From an uncultured Prevotella sp. (GTDB lineage: Bacteria > Bacteroidota > Bacteroidia > Bacteroidales > Bacteroidaceae), in assembly GCA_946540435.1 (NCBI GenBank), contig CAMNII010000017.1:1-46284 (forward strand): DNA of 46,284 nt, written 5' to 3'. The position numbers and the translations under genes were made by a program. Positions 15,992 through 24,787 of the stretch are shown in pieces. The notes beneath the pieces were generated by a model. It was not told the DNA's origin and did not search any database. It saw only the letters and a list, made by a program, of their open reading frames with translations. Positions within the stretch are counted from its first letter, which is position 1; every line of letters starts with the position of its first letter.

Positions 15992-17419
15992 TTACAGTCT
16001 GTAGAACTCTTCCCATCCCTTGCGTGGCGGCATGCCGGTGAGCAGGGCGTTGGCGAAGGGATTGTTGGTAAAAATCTTCATGCGGGGGTCGAAGAACAGC
16101 TGGGCGTTGAGTCGCTGGGCGATGACTCCCAGGCAGAACACCTCGCTGAGCACACCGTTGATCTCGAACGGCGAGCGTGTCTTCTCCAATCCCTGGCAGG
16201 CACGGAGGAAGTTCTCGTAGTGGTTCGACGGACTCTTCGGTACCTCGGGCAGCTGCGACTGCATCTCCCGGGCTCGCTCCTCGGGAATGATGGAGAGCGT
16301 GGAACCATGCGAGCCACCCTTGAAGATGAGGTCCTTGGTATAGATAATCTTTCCGGGGTTGAGCTGAGCGCGCGGCGTCTCGCCCTGGTTGGTGGCGGGG
16401 ATGTCGGCATTGTATTCGCTGTGGCCATAGCCTTTCGGCAGCGGCGGCTGGTTGTTGATGCCGTCGTACCAGGTGATGTCGACGGGCGGCATGCCGTTGC
16501 GCGGTCCGAAGCGGAAGAGGATGGTCGACGTCATGGGATAGAAGAAGTCGTTGTGGCCTTCTTCCTTGAGGAGGGTGATCTCATAGGGCAGTCCGAGGTC
16601 GAGGAACTCATGGACGGTGTCGAGGATATGGGCACCCCAGTCGCCAAGGGCTCCCATGCCGAAGTCGTACCAGCAGCGCCACTCGCCCTGGTGGTAGAGG
16701 TCGTTGTAGTCGTGCCACTGCTGGGCGCCGAGCCATGTGTCCCAGTCCATACCCTTCGGCAGGGGCTGCCCTTCGGGGAACTTATGGATTTTCGGGTCGA
16801 GCTTGTGCCAGCGGCGCGAGTTGTTCATGTGGGCGGTGACGGCGGTGACATCCTTGATGATGCCGGCCTCCTGCCATGCCTTGAACTGGAAATAGTTGGC
16901 CTCGGAGTGTCCCTGGTTGCCCACCTGCGTGGCAAGGTCGGGATGGCGGCGGGCATTCTCCATGAGCAGCTCCGCCTCCTGGAAGGTGCGGCACAGGGGT
17001 TTCTCGATGTAGATGTGCTTGCCTTCGTTGAGGGCCATCATACAGATGGGGAAGTGGATGTGGTCGGGGACGGCGGCCAGGACGGCATCGAACTCGGAGC
17101 CTGCCTTCTCGAACATCTCCCGGAAGTCGTGGAAACGCTTGGCTTTCGGGTACATGCTCAGGACCTTCTGCACATGCTTGCCTTCAAGGTCGACATCGCA
17201 AAGGGCAACGACCTCTACGAGTCCGGTCTTCGCAAACTGCTCGATGTCGAAGGCACCCTGGTTACCGATGCCGATATAGGCAATCTTCACTTTGTCGGCC
17301 TTCACGCCAGCCCATTCCTTCGATGTCATCGGACGGGCAAACGCATTCGTCACATTGCCGACGGCCAGACCTGCCGAGGCCAGACCCATCTGCTTTAGAA
17401 ATTGTCTACGTGTTGTCAT
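15992..17419 (-). CDS. Tat-exported Gfo/Idh/MocA family oxidoreductase
   Basis: 475 residues. The N-terminus is a twin-arginine signal (MTTRRQFLKQMGLASAGLAV). A Rossmann dinucleotide-binding domain follows (KIAYIGIGNQGAFDIEQFA), with the typical EKPLCRTFQEAELLMENARR segment near residue 140 and a C-terminal alpha/beta substrate domain. Export after folding by Tat fits a protein that carries bound NAD(P). In context with DUF1080 it is a candidate glycoside C3 dehydrogenase that makes or reduces the 3-keto sugar. It is 5 bp downstream of the small membrane protein. Confidence 0.9.
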   Translation of the reverse strand: MTTRRQFLKQMGLASAGLAVGNVTNAFARPMTSKEWAGVKADKVKIAYIGIGNQGAFDIEQFAKTGLVEVVALCDVDLEGKHVQKVLSMYPKAKRFHDFREMFEKAGSEFDAVLAAVPDHIHFPICMMALNEGKHIYIEKPLCRTFQEAELLMENARRHPDLATQVGNQGHSEANYFQFKAWQEAGIIKDVTAVTAHMNNSRRWHKLDPKIHKFPEGQPLPKGMDWDTWLGAQQWHDYNDLYHQGEWRCWYDFGMGALGDWGAHILDTVHEFLDLGLPYEITLLKEEGHNDFFYPMTSTILFRFGPRNGMPPVDITWYDGINNQPPLPKGYGHSEYNADIPATNQGETPRAQLNPGKIIYTKDLIFKGGSHGSTLSIIPEERAREMQSQLPEVPKSPSNHYENFLRACQGLEKTRSPFEINGVLSEVFCLGVIAQRLNAQLFFDPRMKIFTNNPFANALLTGMPPRKGWEEFYRL

Positions 17420-17424
17420 AACGG

Positions 17425-17667
17425 TTATTTGTTTTTATTGTTGAATAGTTTCTTACATCCGTAGCAGAGCAGGCGCAAGAGCGTCCATACGGCATAGAGC
17501 AAGACGGTGGTGGCAGCGACGAAGCCTAACGACCAGAAGAGTTCGTTCCATTGTCCGTCGTAGCTGATGATGGCATAGACATTGAGGGCAAAGGCCATGA
17601 GGAAACACACGAGGATGGTCCAGAGCTCGGTGCGCTGCCGCTTGGGAGTGATGATGATATCTTTCAT
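17425..17667 (-). CDS. Small membrane protein with two predicted helices, function unknown
   Basis: 80 residues. A charged start (MKDIIITPKRQRTELW) is followed by two hydrophobic segments (ILVCFLMAFALNVYAII and LFWSLGFVAATTVLLYAVW) and a basic tail (CYGCKKLFNNKNK). I do not recognise a named family. It is packed between two Gfo/Idh genes with gaps of 5 and 9 bp, so it is very probably real and cotranslated. A role as membrane anchor or partner of the oxidoreductases is inference only. Confidence 0.8.
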   Translation of the reverse strand: MKDIIITPKRQRTELWTILVCFLMAFALNVYAIISYDGQWNELFWSLGFVAATTVLLYAVWTLLRLLCYGCKKLFNNKNK

Positions 17668-17676
17668 TGGATGCTG

Positions 17677-18987
17677 TTAAGTGTTAGGGGTTTGCTTTTT
17701 TGTTCCATAGACATCGTAGTCAATCTGGTACTCTGTGGGGAAGCTGATGATCTCCTCACGCTCCAGGGCTTCGTGGCCCCAGAGGCAGAGCAACGAGGCG
17801 TAGTAGCCTTCTTCGGCAATGCGGTCGGGCTGCTTGCCTGTGATGCAGGCTTCGACGAAAGCCTCGGTGAGCAGCGACGTGCCATCGTTGTCGGGTTCCT
17901 TGCCCAGGATGAGCTCGCCCCGGTTGGTGCTTCCCGTCTCGGCAGCCCACGAGGTGCCGGCAAAGGCCTTGGCGCCGAAGAGCTTGGCATCCCAGTCGTT
18001 CAACATCTGCAGGAAGGCGGGAGCCGGCGCCAGGTCGGTGTCCTCAAAGTAATAGCGGCCTCGTTCGGGCTCCACCGTTCCCTTACTGCCAAGGATCTGT
18101 TCTTCCAAACCGTAGAACTTGTTGGCGATGTCTGACCCCCACGTCATCTTCTTGCCGTCGTCGAAGACATAGATGGTGTTGATATTGTCGTAGACCTCGC
18201 GGCCATCCTTCCAATAGGTGATGGCACCGTGGCCCATAACCTTCTGTGGCAGCTTGCCTAAAGCCCACGTGCCTACCTGCAGCTGGTGACAGGCCAGTTC
18301 GGTCATCAGACCTTTCGACGTGTCTTTATAGAGGCGCCAGTTGATATAGCGTTCCCAGCGTTGGTTGGGTATCTCGCGACGCCAGTCGCCATTGCGGTTC
18401 CAGAAGGCATGCACGGCGGTAATCTCGCCGAAGACGCCCTGATGCACCATCTCCATGGCCTTGATATAGCGGGGGTCGAAAAGACGCTGCTGACCGGTGA
18501 AGAACAGGCAGCCCGTCTCCAGATGTTTCTGATACATCTTGTAGCACTCCTCCATGGTATATCCGATGGTCTTCTCACAGTACACGTGCTTGCCGGCATC
18601 GAAGGCATCCATCACAATCTGATAGTGCGTGGCGAGGGGTGTGGCAACGACTACGGCCTGTACCTCCTTGTCGTTGAGCAGCTTCTTGTAGTTGTCATAG
18701 AGCCGTGCCGTAGGAACAATGGCCTGGGCGGCATTAAGGGACGGCTCATAGAGGTCGGCAAAAGCCACAATCTCGGCTTTGGGATTCTTGGAAAGAAAAC
18801 TCAGCAGGAACTGTCCGCGCGAGCCCGGGCCGATCATTCCGATGCGCACACGCTCCTTGGCTGTTTCGTTCACGTCGGCAAAAGCTTTCAGCCACGGACT
18901 GGTAACAGCCAGCGCTCCGGCTCCGAGGATGCCCAGGTCGCGAAGAAACTCCCGCCGGTTCATTTGATTGTCATTCATCTCTTTCAT
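17677..18987 (-). CDS. Second Tat-exported Gfo/Idh/MocA family oxidoreductase
   Basis: 436 residues. A Tat signal is present (MNRREFLRDLGILGAGALAV), preceded by a short extension; an internal ATG at residue 9 may be the true start. The Rossmann motif is RVRIGMIGPGSRGQFLLSFL, the EK motif is HVYCEKTIGYTMEECYKMY near residue 140, and AFWNRNGDWRREIPNQRWER follows. It differs clearly from the downstream Gfo/Idh protein, so the two are likely to do different steps, such as oxidation and re-reduction. It starts 37 bp after exuT and belongs to the same run of genes. Confidence 0.88.
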   Translation of the reverse strand: MKEMNDNQMNRREFLRDLGILGAGALAVTSPWLKAFADVNETAKERVRIGMIGPGSRGQFLLSFLSKNPKAEIVAFADLYEPSLNAAQAIVPTARLYDNYKKLLNDKEVQAVVVATPLATHYQIVMDAFDAGKHVYCEKTIGYTMEECYKMYQKHLETGCLFFTGQQRLFDPRYIKAMEMVHQGVFGEITAVHAFWNRNGDWRREIPNQRWERYINWRLYKDTSKGLMTELACHQLQVGTWALGKLPQKVMGHGAITYWKDGREVYDNINTIYVFDDGKKMTWGSDIANKFYGLEEQILGSKGTVEPERGRYYFEDTDLAPAPAFLQMLNDWDAKLFGAKAFAGTSWAAETGSTNRGELILGKEPDNDGTSLLTEAFVEACITGKQPDRIAEEGYYASLLCLWGHEALEREEIISFPTEYQIDYDVYGTKKQTPNT

Positions 18988-19024
18988 ATGATCATATCTG
19001 TCGTTTTTATGATATCCTAAATAA

Positions 19025-20497
19025 TTATCTCACCGGGTTATAACGGGGCACAAGGGTTTTCATCACCGTCCATGCCAACAGATAGGCCATGGAGCAGAAG
19101 CAGAACACCATGAAATAGCCGGCTTCCTTACCCTGGAAGCCCATGAAGACGGTCTGCGACTTGTCGACATAGTCGAGCAGACGCCCCGACCCTACATTGA
19201 TGAGGAACGAGCTGATGCCGCCTGCCATACCGTTGATGCCCGTGATGGTGGCAACGGTGTTCTTCGGGAACAGGTCGCTGCCCACAGAGAAAAGATTGGC
19301 CGACCACGACTGATGAGCGGCACCTACCAGTCCGATGATGATAATCGTTATCCAACAGGAATAGCGCCCCAAAGGCTGAGCCAGCAAGCCCAGCAGCGGT
19401 ATCAGGGCAAAGACGAACATGGCCTGCATGCGGCAGGTATAGGCATGCTTGTGGGTACGGTTGATGATGATGGTAGGCAGCTTGCCGCCAAAGAGCGAGA
19501 GCATCGTGATGGCATAGAGCACGAACATGAGCATCTGGGCCATCGACGTATCGCTGGTATAGCCATATACATCACTGATATAGGCCGGTGTCCAGAACAG
19601 CAGGAACCACCACACACCGTCGCTCAGGAACTTACCCAGCAGGATGGCCCAAGTCTGGCGCAGTCGCAGACACTCTGCCAGCGACAGCTTACGGCCGCCA
19701 TCGTCGGCAGGACGTTCCGCTCCGACATCATGACGGTCAGTGGTTTCAATGGTATCCTGAAGGATGTACTCCCGCTCGGCATCATTCACATGGCGGTTCT
19801 CCTTCATCGGCTTATAGATGAACAGCCACAGGCCCATCCACAGGAATCCCAGCCCACCGATGATGATGAAGGCCATCTCCCATCCGTTGCCAACGCCATG
19901 GTCCTTGAAGAAACGCGCCAGCGTCGGGATACACAGCGGAGCAATCATCGCGCCCACTGTTGAGCCGGCATTGAAGATGGCAGTGGCATAGCCGCGGTCG
20001 CGCTTGGGGAAGTATTCTGCCGTCACCTTCACCGCCGACGGAAAGTTGCCGGCCTCACCGACAGCCAACACAATGCGGGCCGCCATGAAGAAATAGACGC
20101 TGACCATCGCTACCGACGAGGCGAGCATGCCGGCAGCATCGACCATATGTGCCATGGTATCGATACCCAGCCACTGCTTCGTGGCCCATCCGCAGAGGGC
20201 ATGGAGGCAGGCTCCGGTCGACCAGATGCCGATGGCCCACAGGTAGCCTTTCTTCGTGCCGAGCCAATCGATGAACCGGCCGGCAAAGAGGTTTGCGACT
20301 GCATACACCAAGGCAAACACACCGGCCACATCGCCATAGTTGGCATTGCTCCAATGGAACTCCGGAGCGATGAAGTCTTTCCACGTCAGCGACAACACCT
20401 GACGATCCATGTAGTTCACCGTCGTGGCCAAGAATAACATGCCACAGATGACCCATCGGAAGTTGGTCATTCGCTGTTGAACCGTCTGTTCTTTCAT
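19025..20497 (-). CDS. exuT: MFS hexuronate transporter (ExuT-like)
   Basis: 490 residues, 12 predicted membrane helices with a long central loop. The start (FRWVICGMLFLATTVNYMDR, then QVLSLTWKDFIAPEF) is the pattern of the anion:cation symporter family that includes ExuT and DgoT. Conserved GRFIDWLGTKKGYLWAIGIW and VGEAGNFPSAVKVTAEYFPK are also visible. Import of glucuronate or galacturonate is inferred from family and from its position 2 bp after uxaC. The central loop (about 235-270) is longer and more charged than in E. coli ExuT. Confidence 0.87.
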   Translation of the reverse strand: MKEQTVQQRMTNFRWVICGMLFLATTVNYMDRQVLSLTWKDFIAPEFHWSNANYGDVAGVFALVYAVANLFAGRFIDWLGTKKGYLWAIGIWSTGACLHALCGWATKQWLGIDTMAHMVDAAGMLASSVAMVSVYFFMAARIVLAVGEAGNFPSAVKVTAEYFPKRDRGYATAIFNAGSTVGAMIAPLCIPTLARFFKDHGVGNGWEMAFIIIGGLGFLWMGLWLFIYKPMKENRHVNDAEREYILQDTIETTDRHDVGAERPADDGGRKLSLAECLRLRQTWAILLGKFLSDGVWWFLLFWTPAYISDVYGYTSDTSMAQMLMFVLYAITMLSLFGGKLPTIIINRTHKHAYTCRMQAMFVFALIPLLGLLAQPLGRYSCWITIIIIGLVGAAHQSWSANLFSVGSDLFPKNTVATITGINGMAGGISSFLINVGSGRLLDYVDKSQTVFMGFQGKEAGYFMVFCFCSMAYLLAWTVMKTLVPRYNPVR

Positions 20498-20499
20498 AT

Positions 20500-21915
20500 T
20501 CAGAAGTTAAAGTATTGTTTGGCATTATTGTAACAGACATCCTCCACCATCCGGGCGATGCGAGGCATCTCCGACAGGGGCAGCAGACCTTGCTCGACAT
20601 CATTTCCGATGACGTTGCAAAGGATGCGGCGGAAGTATTCGTGGCGAGGATAAGAGAGGAAGGAGCGCGAGTCGGTCAGCATCCCAACGAAACGGCTCAA
20701 CAGACCGTGCAGCGAGAGCGTGTTCAACTGGCGTTCGATGCCGTCCTTCTGGTCGTTGAACCACCAGCCGCTACCCCACTGCATCTTCCCGGGAACGCTG
20801 CCGTCCTGGAAGTTGCCGATCATCGTGGCCACCATGTCATTGTCCTTGGGATTGATGTTATAGATGATGGTCTTTGCCAGATGGTCCTCGCGGTCGAGGC
20901 TGTCGAAGAAGCGGGCCATCGAAAGGGCGGTATCCACATCGCCCATCGAGTCGTAGCCGGTGTCAGGACCCAACCGGCGGAACATCTTCGTATTGGTATT
21001 GCGCAGCGGACCATAGTGATACTGCTGCACCCATCCCGCCTCGGCATCCATCACGGCCAACTCATAGAGCAGGGCCGAACGGAACAGGCTGATATCCTCC
21101 CTGTCGGGCTGCTCGCCGTTCATCACACGGTCGAAGATATCGCAGGGGTCTTGCGGACGATAGTCGTCGGCATAGAAGCGGTCGATGCCATGGTCGGAGA
21201 GCCGGCATCCTTGCTCGGCAAAAAAGTCATGACGCACGGACAATGCCTCTATCAGGTCCTGATAGGTCTTTATCTCAATGCCACTGACGGCAGAGAGCTG
21301 TGCAATATAATTCTGATAAGCCTTAGGGCTCTCAATGGCCATTGCCTTGTCGGGTCGCCAAGCCGGAAGCATCTTGATTATAGTTGACGAGTTATCCGTG
21401 TCGGCAGCAAACTGGCGGTGATACTCCAACGAGTCGACGGGGTCGTCGGTGGTGCAGACCACTTCAACGTTATATCGCCTCATCAACCCCTGTGCAGAGA
21501 ACTCCGCCGACCGCAGCTTTTCGTTGCATTCGTCATAGATCTCGCGGGCGGTCTGCGGACTGAGTATCTTGTCAATGCCGAAGGCGGTACGCAGCTCCAG
21601 ATGGGTCCAGTGGTAGAGGGGGTTACGCATGGTATAGGGAATGGTCTCTGCCCACTTCTCAAACTTCTCCCAGTCTGTAGCATCACCGGTGATAAAGCGC
21701 TCGTCGACACCATTGGCACGCAGCGCACGCCACTTGTAATGGTCACCGCCGAGCCACAACTCGGTGATGGAGCGGAAGCGATGGTCTTCGGCTACCTCTT
21801 TCGGACTGAGATGACAATGGTAGTCGATGATGGGCATGTGCTCGGCATGCTCATGATAAAGTTGCCGCGCGGTATCTGTCTGCAACAGGAAGTTGTCGTC
21901 CATGAAGTTTCTCAT
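20500..21915 (-). CDS. uxaC: Glucuronate isomerase (uronate isomerase)
   Basis: 471 residues, full length. Starts MRNFMDDNFLLQTDTARQLY and carries HMPIIDYHCHLSPKEVAEDH with the metal-binding HxH of the amidohydrolase fold. Other family blocks: LWLGGDHYKWRALRANGVDE, VEVVCTTDDPVDSLEYH and LGPDTGYDSMGDVDTALSMA. It converts D-glucuronate to D-fructuronate (and D-galacturonate to D-tagaturonate) in the cytoplasm. The gap to exuT is 2 bp and to eda 10 bp. Confidence 0.95.
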   Translation of the reverse strand: MRNFMDDNFLLQTDTARQLYHEHAEHMPIIDYHCHLSPKEVAEDHRFRSITELWLGGDHYKWRALRANGVDERFITGDATDWEKFEKWAETIPYTMRNPLYHWTHLELRTAFGIDKILSPQTAREIYDECNEKLRSAEFSAQGLMRRYNVEVVCTTDDPVDSLEYHRQFAADTDNSSTIIKMLPAWRPDKAMAIESPKAYQNYIAQLSAVSGIEIKTYQDLIEALSVRHDFFAEQGCRLSDHGIDRFYADDYRPQDPCDIFDRVMNGEQPDREDISLFRSALLYELAVMDAEAGWVQQYHYGPLRNTNTKMFRRLGPDTGYDSMGDVDTALSMARFFDSLDREDHLAKTIIYNINPKDNDMVATMIGNFQDGSVPGKMQWGSGWWFNDQKDGIERQLNTLSLHGLLSRFVGMLTDSRSFLSYPRHEYFRRILCNVIGNDVEQGLLPLSEMPRIARMVEDVCYNNAKQYFNF

Positions 21916-21925
21916 AGCGTTGAAC

Positions 21926-22585
21926 TTATTGTTTGAGGATTTCTATTGATTTCCGGCACTGCTCACTGACGAAGTCCCAGTCATTGGCTGCAATACGCTC
22001 CTTGGGGAAGAGTTTGGAGCCCATGCCCACACAGAACACGCCCACCTTGCGCCAGGCCTGCAGGTTTTCTTCCGTCGGCTCTACGCCACCAGTCACCATG
22101 AGCCGTGTCCACGGCATCGGCGCCATGATACCTTTGACGAACTTCGGACCGAGCACATCGCCAGGGAAGACTTTTATCAGGTCGCAGCCCAGCTCCTGAG
22201 CCCTGCCGACCTCGCTGACAGTGCCGCAGCCGGGCGTATAGGGTACGCAGCGACGATTGCACACACGGGCCACTTCTTCGTTCAACAGCGGACCCACCAC
22301 GAAGTCGGCACCCATCTGCATATACAACGCTGCCGTGGGGGCATCGACAACGGAGCCGACACCGAGGGCCAGTTCGGGACATTCGCGCCGGACAAACTTA
22401 ATCACATCGGAAAACACCTCGTGGGCCATGTCGCCACGGTTGGTAAACTCAAAGGCACGGACACCGCCGGTGTAGCAGGCGCGCACCACCTGCCGGGTCA
22501 CTTCGGCATCGGCATGATAGAACACGGGAACCATACGCGTTGCCGCCATCTTCTGCATTACTGCTATCTTGTCAAACTTACTCAT
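21926..22585 (-). CDS. eda: KDPG (2-keto-3-deoxy-6-phosphogluconate) aldolase
   Basis: 219 residues, a class I aldolase of the KHG/KDPG family. MVPVFYHADAEVTRQVVRAC, RAFEFTNRGD with the catalytic-base Glu, GVGSVVDAPTAALYMQMGAD, FVVGPLLNEEVARVCNRR and the Schiff-base Lys segment GCDLIKVFPGDVLG near residue 135 are all present. It cleaves KDPG to pyruvate and glyceraldehyde-3-phosphate, the last step of the uronate route. The start codon is preceded by the G/T-rich repeat array. Confidence 0.93.
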   Translation of the reverse strand: MSKFDKIAVMQKMAATRMVPVFYHADAEVTRQVVRACYTGGVRAFEFTNRGDMAHEVFSDVIKFVRRECPELALGVGSVVDAPTAALYMQMGADFVVGPLLNEEVARVCNRRCVPYTPGCGTVSEVGRAQELGCDLIKVFPGDVLGPKFVKGIMAPMPWTRLMVTGGVEPTEENLQAWRKVGVFCVGMGSKLFPKERIAANDWDFVSEQCRKSIEILKQ

Positions 22586-22587
22586 AT

Positions 22588-22752
22588 TTGGTTGTTTGGG
22601 AGATTGGTCGTTTGGTTGTTTGGGGAATTAGTCGTTTGGTCGTTTGGGGGATTGGTCGTTTGGGGAATTAGTTGTTTGGTCATTACTACGAATTACTTTT
22701 ACCGGTAGGGGTAATCATAATTCTCATTACTAATTACTAATTACTAATTATT
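22588..22752. repeat. G/T-rich imperfect repeat array in the uxuA-eda gap
   Basis: From 22588 to about 22692 short units built on GGTCGTTTGGGGGATT, GGTTGTTTGGGG and GGGGAATTAGT recur about seven times. A second small array of ACTAATT units follows at 22724-22752 and overlaps the end of uxuA. The transcript passes through both between uxuA and eda. No promoter box (TAnnTTTG) is visible on the minus strand here. Confidence 0.8.
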
Positions 22753-23910
22753 ACTCGCCAGTCCCAGTTCCAGGCCCCGTAGCTCAGCCAAGCCTCGCAG
22801 GCGGCCGATGCAGGAATAGCCGGGGTTGGTCTTTTTCTTCAGGTCGTCAATCATCTGATGGCCGTGGTCGGGACGCATGACAATCCGTTCACCGCGCTGC
22901 TGCTGGATCTCGAGGAATGCCTTCATCACCTCCACCATCGGCACGTCGCCCTCGAGGTGGTTGGCTTCATAGAAGTTGCCCTCACTGTCGCGCTGCGTGC
23001 TGCGAAGGTGTACGAAGTCGATGCGGTCGGCAAAGCGGCGCATCATCGCCGGCAGGTCGTTGTCGGGACGCACACCCAACGACCCTGTGCACAGGCAGAG
23101 TCCGTTGGCCTTGCTCGGCACGGCATCGATGAGCCGTTGGAAGTCATCGGCCGTCGACATGATGCGGGGCAGGCCGAGAATAGACATGGGCGGGTCGTCG
23201 GGATGGATGACCAGGCGGACGCCAGCCTCTTCGGCCACGGGGCATACTTCCTTCAGGAAATAGATAAGGTTCGCGCGGAGACGGTCGGCATCGACATCGT
23301 GGTAGCGGTCGAGTTCACGTTGGAACTGCTCCAGTGTGAAGCTCTCCTCCGACCCTGGCAGGCCGGCTATCATGTTGCGGGTGATGAGCTGGCGCTCGTC
23401 GGCATCCATCTGCTCATAGCGACTACGGGCCTTCTCAATCTCAGCCTCCGCATAGTCTTTCTCGGCGCCGGGACGCTTCAGGATGAACAGGTCGAAGGCG
23501 ATGAAGGCAGCACGCTCGAAGCGCAAAGCCCGGCTGCCGTCGGGCATCTCGTAGGCCAGGTCGGTGCGTGTCCAGTCGAGCACGGGCATGAAGTTATAGG
23601 TGACGACCCGGATGCCGCACTGGCCGAGGTTCCTCAACGATGTCTTATAGTTATCGATGTAGCGCTGGTAATCACCTGTCTGCGTCTTGATATGTTCGTG
23701 CACCGGCACACTTTCTACCGCCGACCACTCCAGCCCGGTAGCCTCTATCATCTGCTTGCGCTTCATGATTTCGTCCACCGTCCACACCTCGCCGTTGGGC
23801 ACATGATGTAGGGCTGTCACTACGCCTTCGGCTCCAGCTTGCCGGATGTCCTGCAGTGACACGGGGTCGTCAGGACCATACCAGCGGAAACTCTGCTTAC
23901 ATAATATCAT
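22744..23910 (-). CDS. uxuA: Mannonate dehydratase
   Basis: 388 residues, the usual UxuA length. It begins [20 protein letters not shown], then [20 protein letters not shown]. The metal-site segments of the TIM-barrel fold are visible: [58 protein letters not shown] and MRPDHGHQM. It dehydrates D-mannonate to 2-keto-3-deoxygluconate. It lies between the SDR gene (57 bp upstream) and eda (158 bp downstream). Codon use is C-ending as in the neighbours. Confidence 0.95.
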   Translation of the reverse strand: MILCKQSFRWYGPDDPVSLQDIRQAGAEGVVTALHHVPNGEVWTVDEIMKRKQMIEATGLEWSAVESVPVHEHIKTQTGDYQRYIDNYKTSLRNLGQCGIRVVTYNFMPVLDWTRTDLAYEMPDGSRALRFERAAFIAFDLFILKRPGAEKDYAEAEIEKARSRYEQMDADERQLITRNMIAGLPGSEESFTLEQFQRELDRYHDVDADRLRANLIYFLKEVCPVAEEAGVRLVIHPDDPPMSILGLPRIMSTADDFQRLIDAVPSKANGLCLCTGSLGVRPDNDLPAMMRRFADRIDFVHLRSTQRDSEGNFYEANHLEGDVPMVEVMKAFLEIQQQRGERIVMRPDHGHQMIDDLKKKTNPGYSCIGRLRGLAELRGLELGLASNN

Positions 23911-23967
23911 GTCGTAAAGATTGTTATTTCAATTGTTGTTATGACGCTATTGCGTTTTCTTCGTTGA

Positions 23968-24780
23968 TTATATCGAGAAGACATTGAAGCCGCCGTCGAC
24001 CACGGCCACGGTGCCGGTGACAAAACGCGAGGCGGGGCTGATGAGGTAGTGGATGGTGCCGCAGAGGTCCTCGGGGTCGCCCATGCGCCCCATCGGGGTC
24101 TGGCGGATGATGTCACGGCCACGCTCGGTGAACGACCCGTCGGGGTTGGTCAGCAGCGTGCGGTTCTGTTCGGTCAGGAAGAAGCCGGGCGCAATGGCAT
24201 TGACACGGATGTCGGGCGAGAACTTCTTCGCTACCTCCGTCGCCATATAGGCGGTGAAGTTGCTCACGCCTGCCTTGGCGACACCATAGCCTGCCACACG
24301 CGTCAACGGCCGGAAGGCCGACATCGACGAGAAGTTCACCACTACCCCACTCTTCTTCTCGGCCATGGGACGGAGGAAGACCTGCGTAGGCAGGATGGTG
24401 CCGACGAGGTTGAGCTGCATCACCTGTTCGATGGCCTCGGCACTGAGGTCGAAGAAGGTCTTGTCGGGTGCTATCGTCGCACCGGGCATATTGCCGCCGG
24501 CGGCATTCAGGAGGACGTCGACGGTGCCATAGGCTGCGAGGACTTCCTGCAGGTTCTGCTCCAGGACGTCACGGTTGAGGACATCGGTGGTAAGGAACAT
24601 CGCCTCGCCGCCTGCTGCCTTGATGTCGGCAACGATGGCTTGACCCTTGTCGCTGTTGCGGCCGAGCACCACCATACGGGCACCCTGCCGGGCAAGGTAT
24701 TTCGAGATGGCGGTACCGAGAACGCCGGTAGCGCCGGTCATCACGACCACTTTTCCTGATATATCAAAAAGATTGTTCAT
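23968..24780 (-). CDS. SDR oxidoreductase, probable D-fructuronate reductase (D-mannonate oxidoreductase)
   Basis: 270 residues from ATG 24780 (ATG 24783 also fits; the upstream GTG at 24801 would overlap kdgK). Classical short-chain dehydrogenase: TGATGVLGTAISKYL nucleotide-binding motif, NAAGG, a Ser at FSSMSAF, and the YGVAKAG catalytic Tyr-Lys pair, then NAIAPGFFLTEQNRTLL. The C-terminus ends VVDGGFNVFSI. In this operon the only missing step of glucuronate catabolism is fructuronate to mannonate, so the role is inferred from context; E. coli uses the unrelated long-chain UxuB for that step. It starts 7 bp after kdgK. Confidence 0.82.
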   Translation of the reverse strand: MNNLFDISGKVVVMTGATGVLGTAISKYLARQGARMVVLGRNSDKGQAIVADIKAAGGEAMFLTTDVLNRDVLEQNLQEVLAAYGTVDVLLNAAGGNMPGATIAPDKTFFDLSAEAIEQVMQLNLVGTILPTQVFLRPMAEKKSGVVVNFSSMSAFRPLTRVAGYGVAKAGVSNFTAYMATEVAKKFSPDIRVNAIAPGFFLTEQNRTLLTNPDGSFTERGRDIIRQTPMGRMGDPEDLCGTIHYLISPASRFVTGTVAVVDGGFNVFSI

Positions 24781-24787
24781 CATATTA

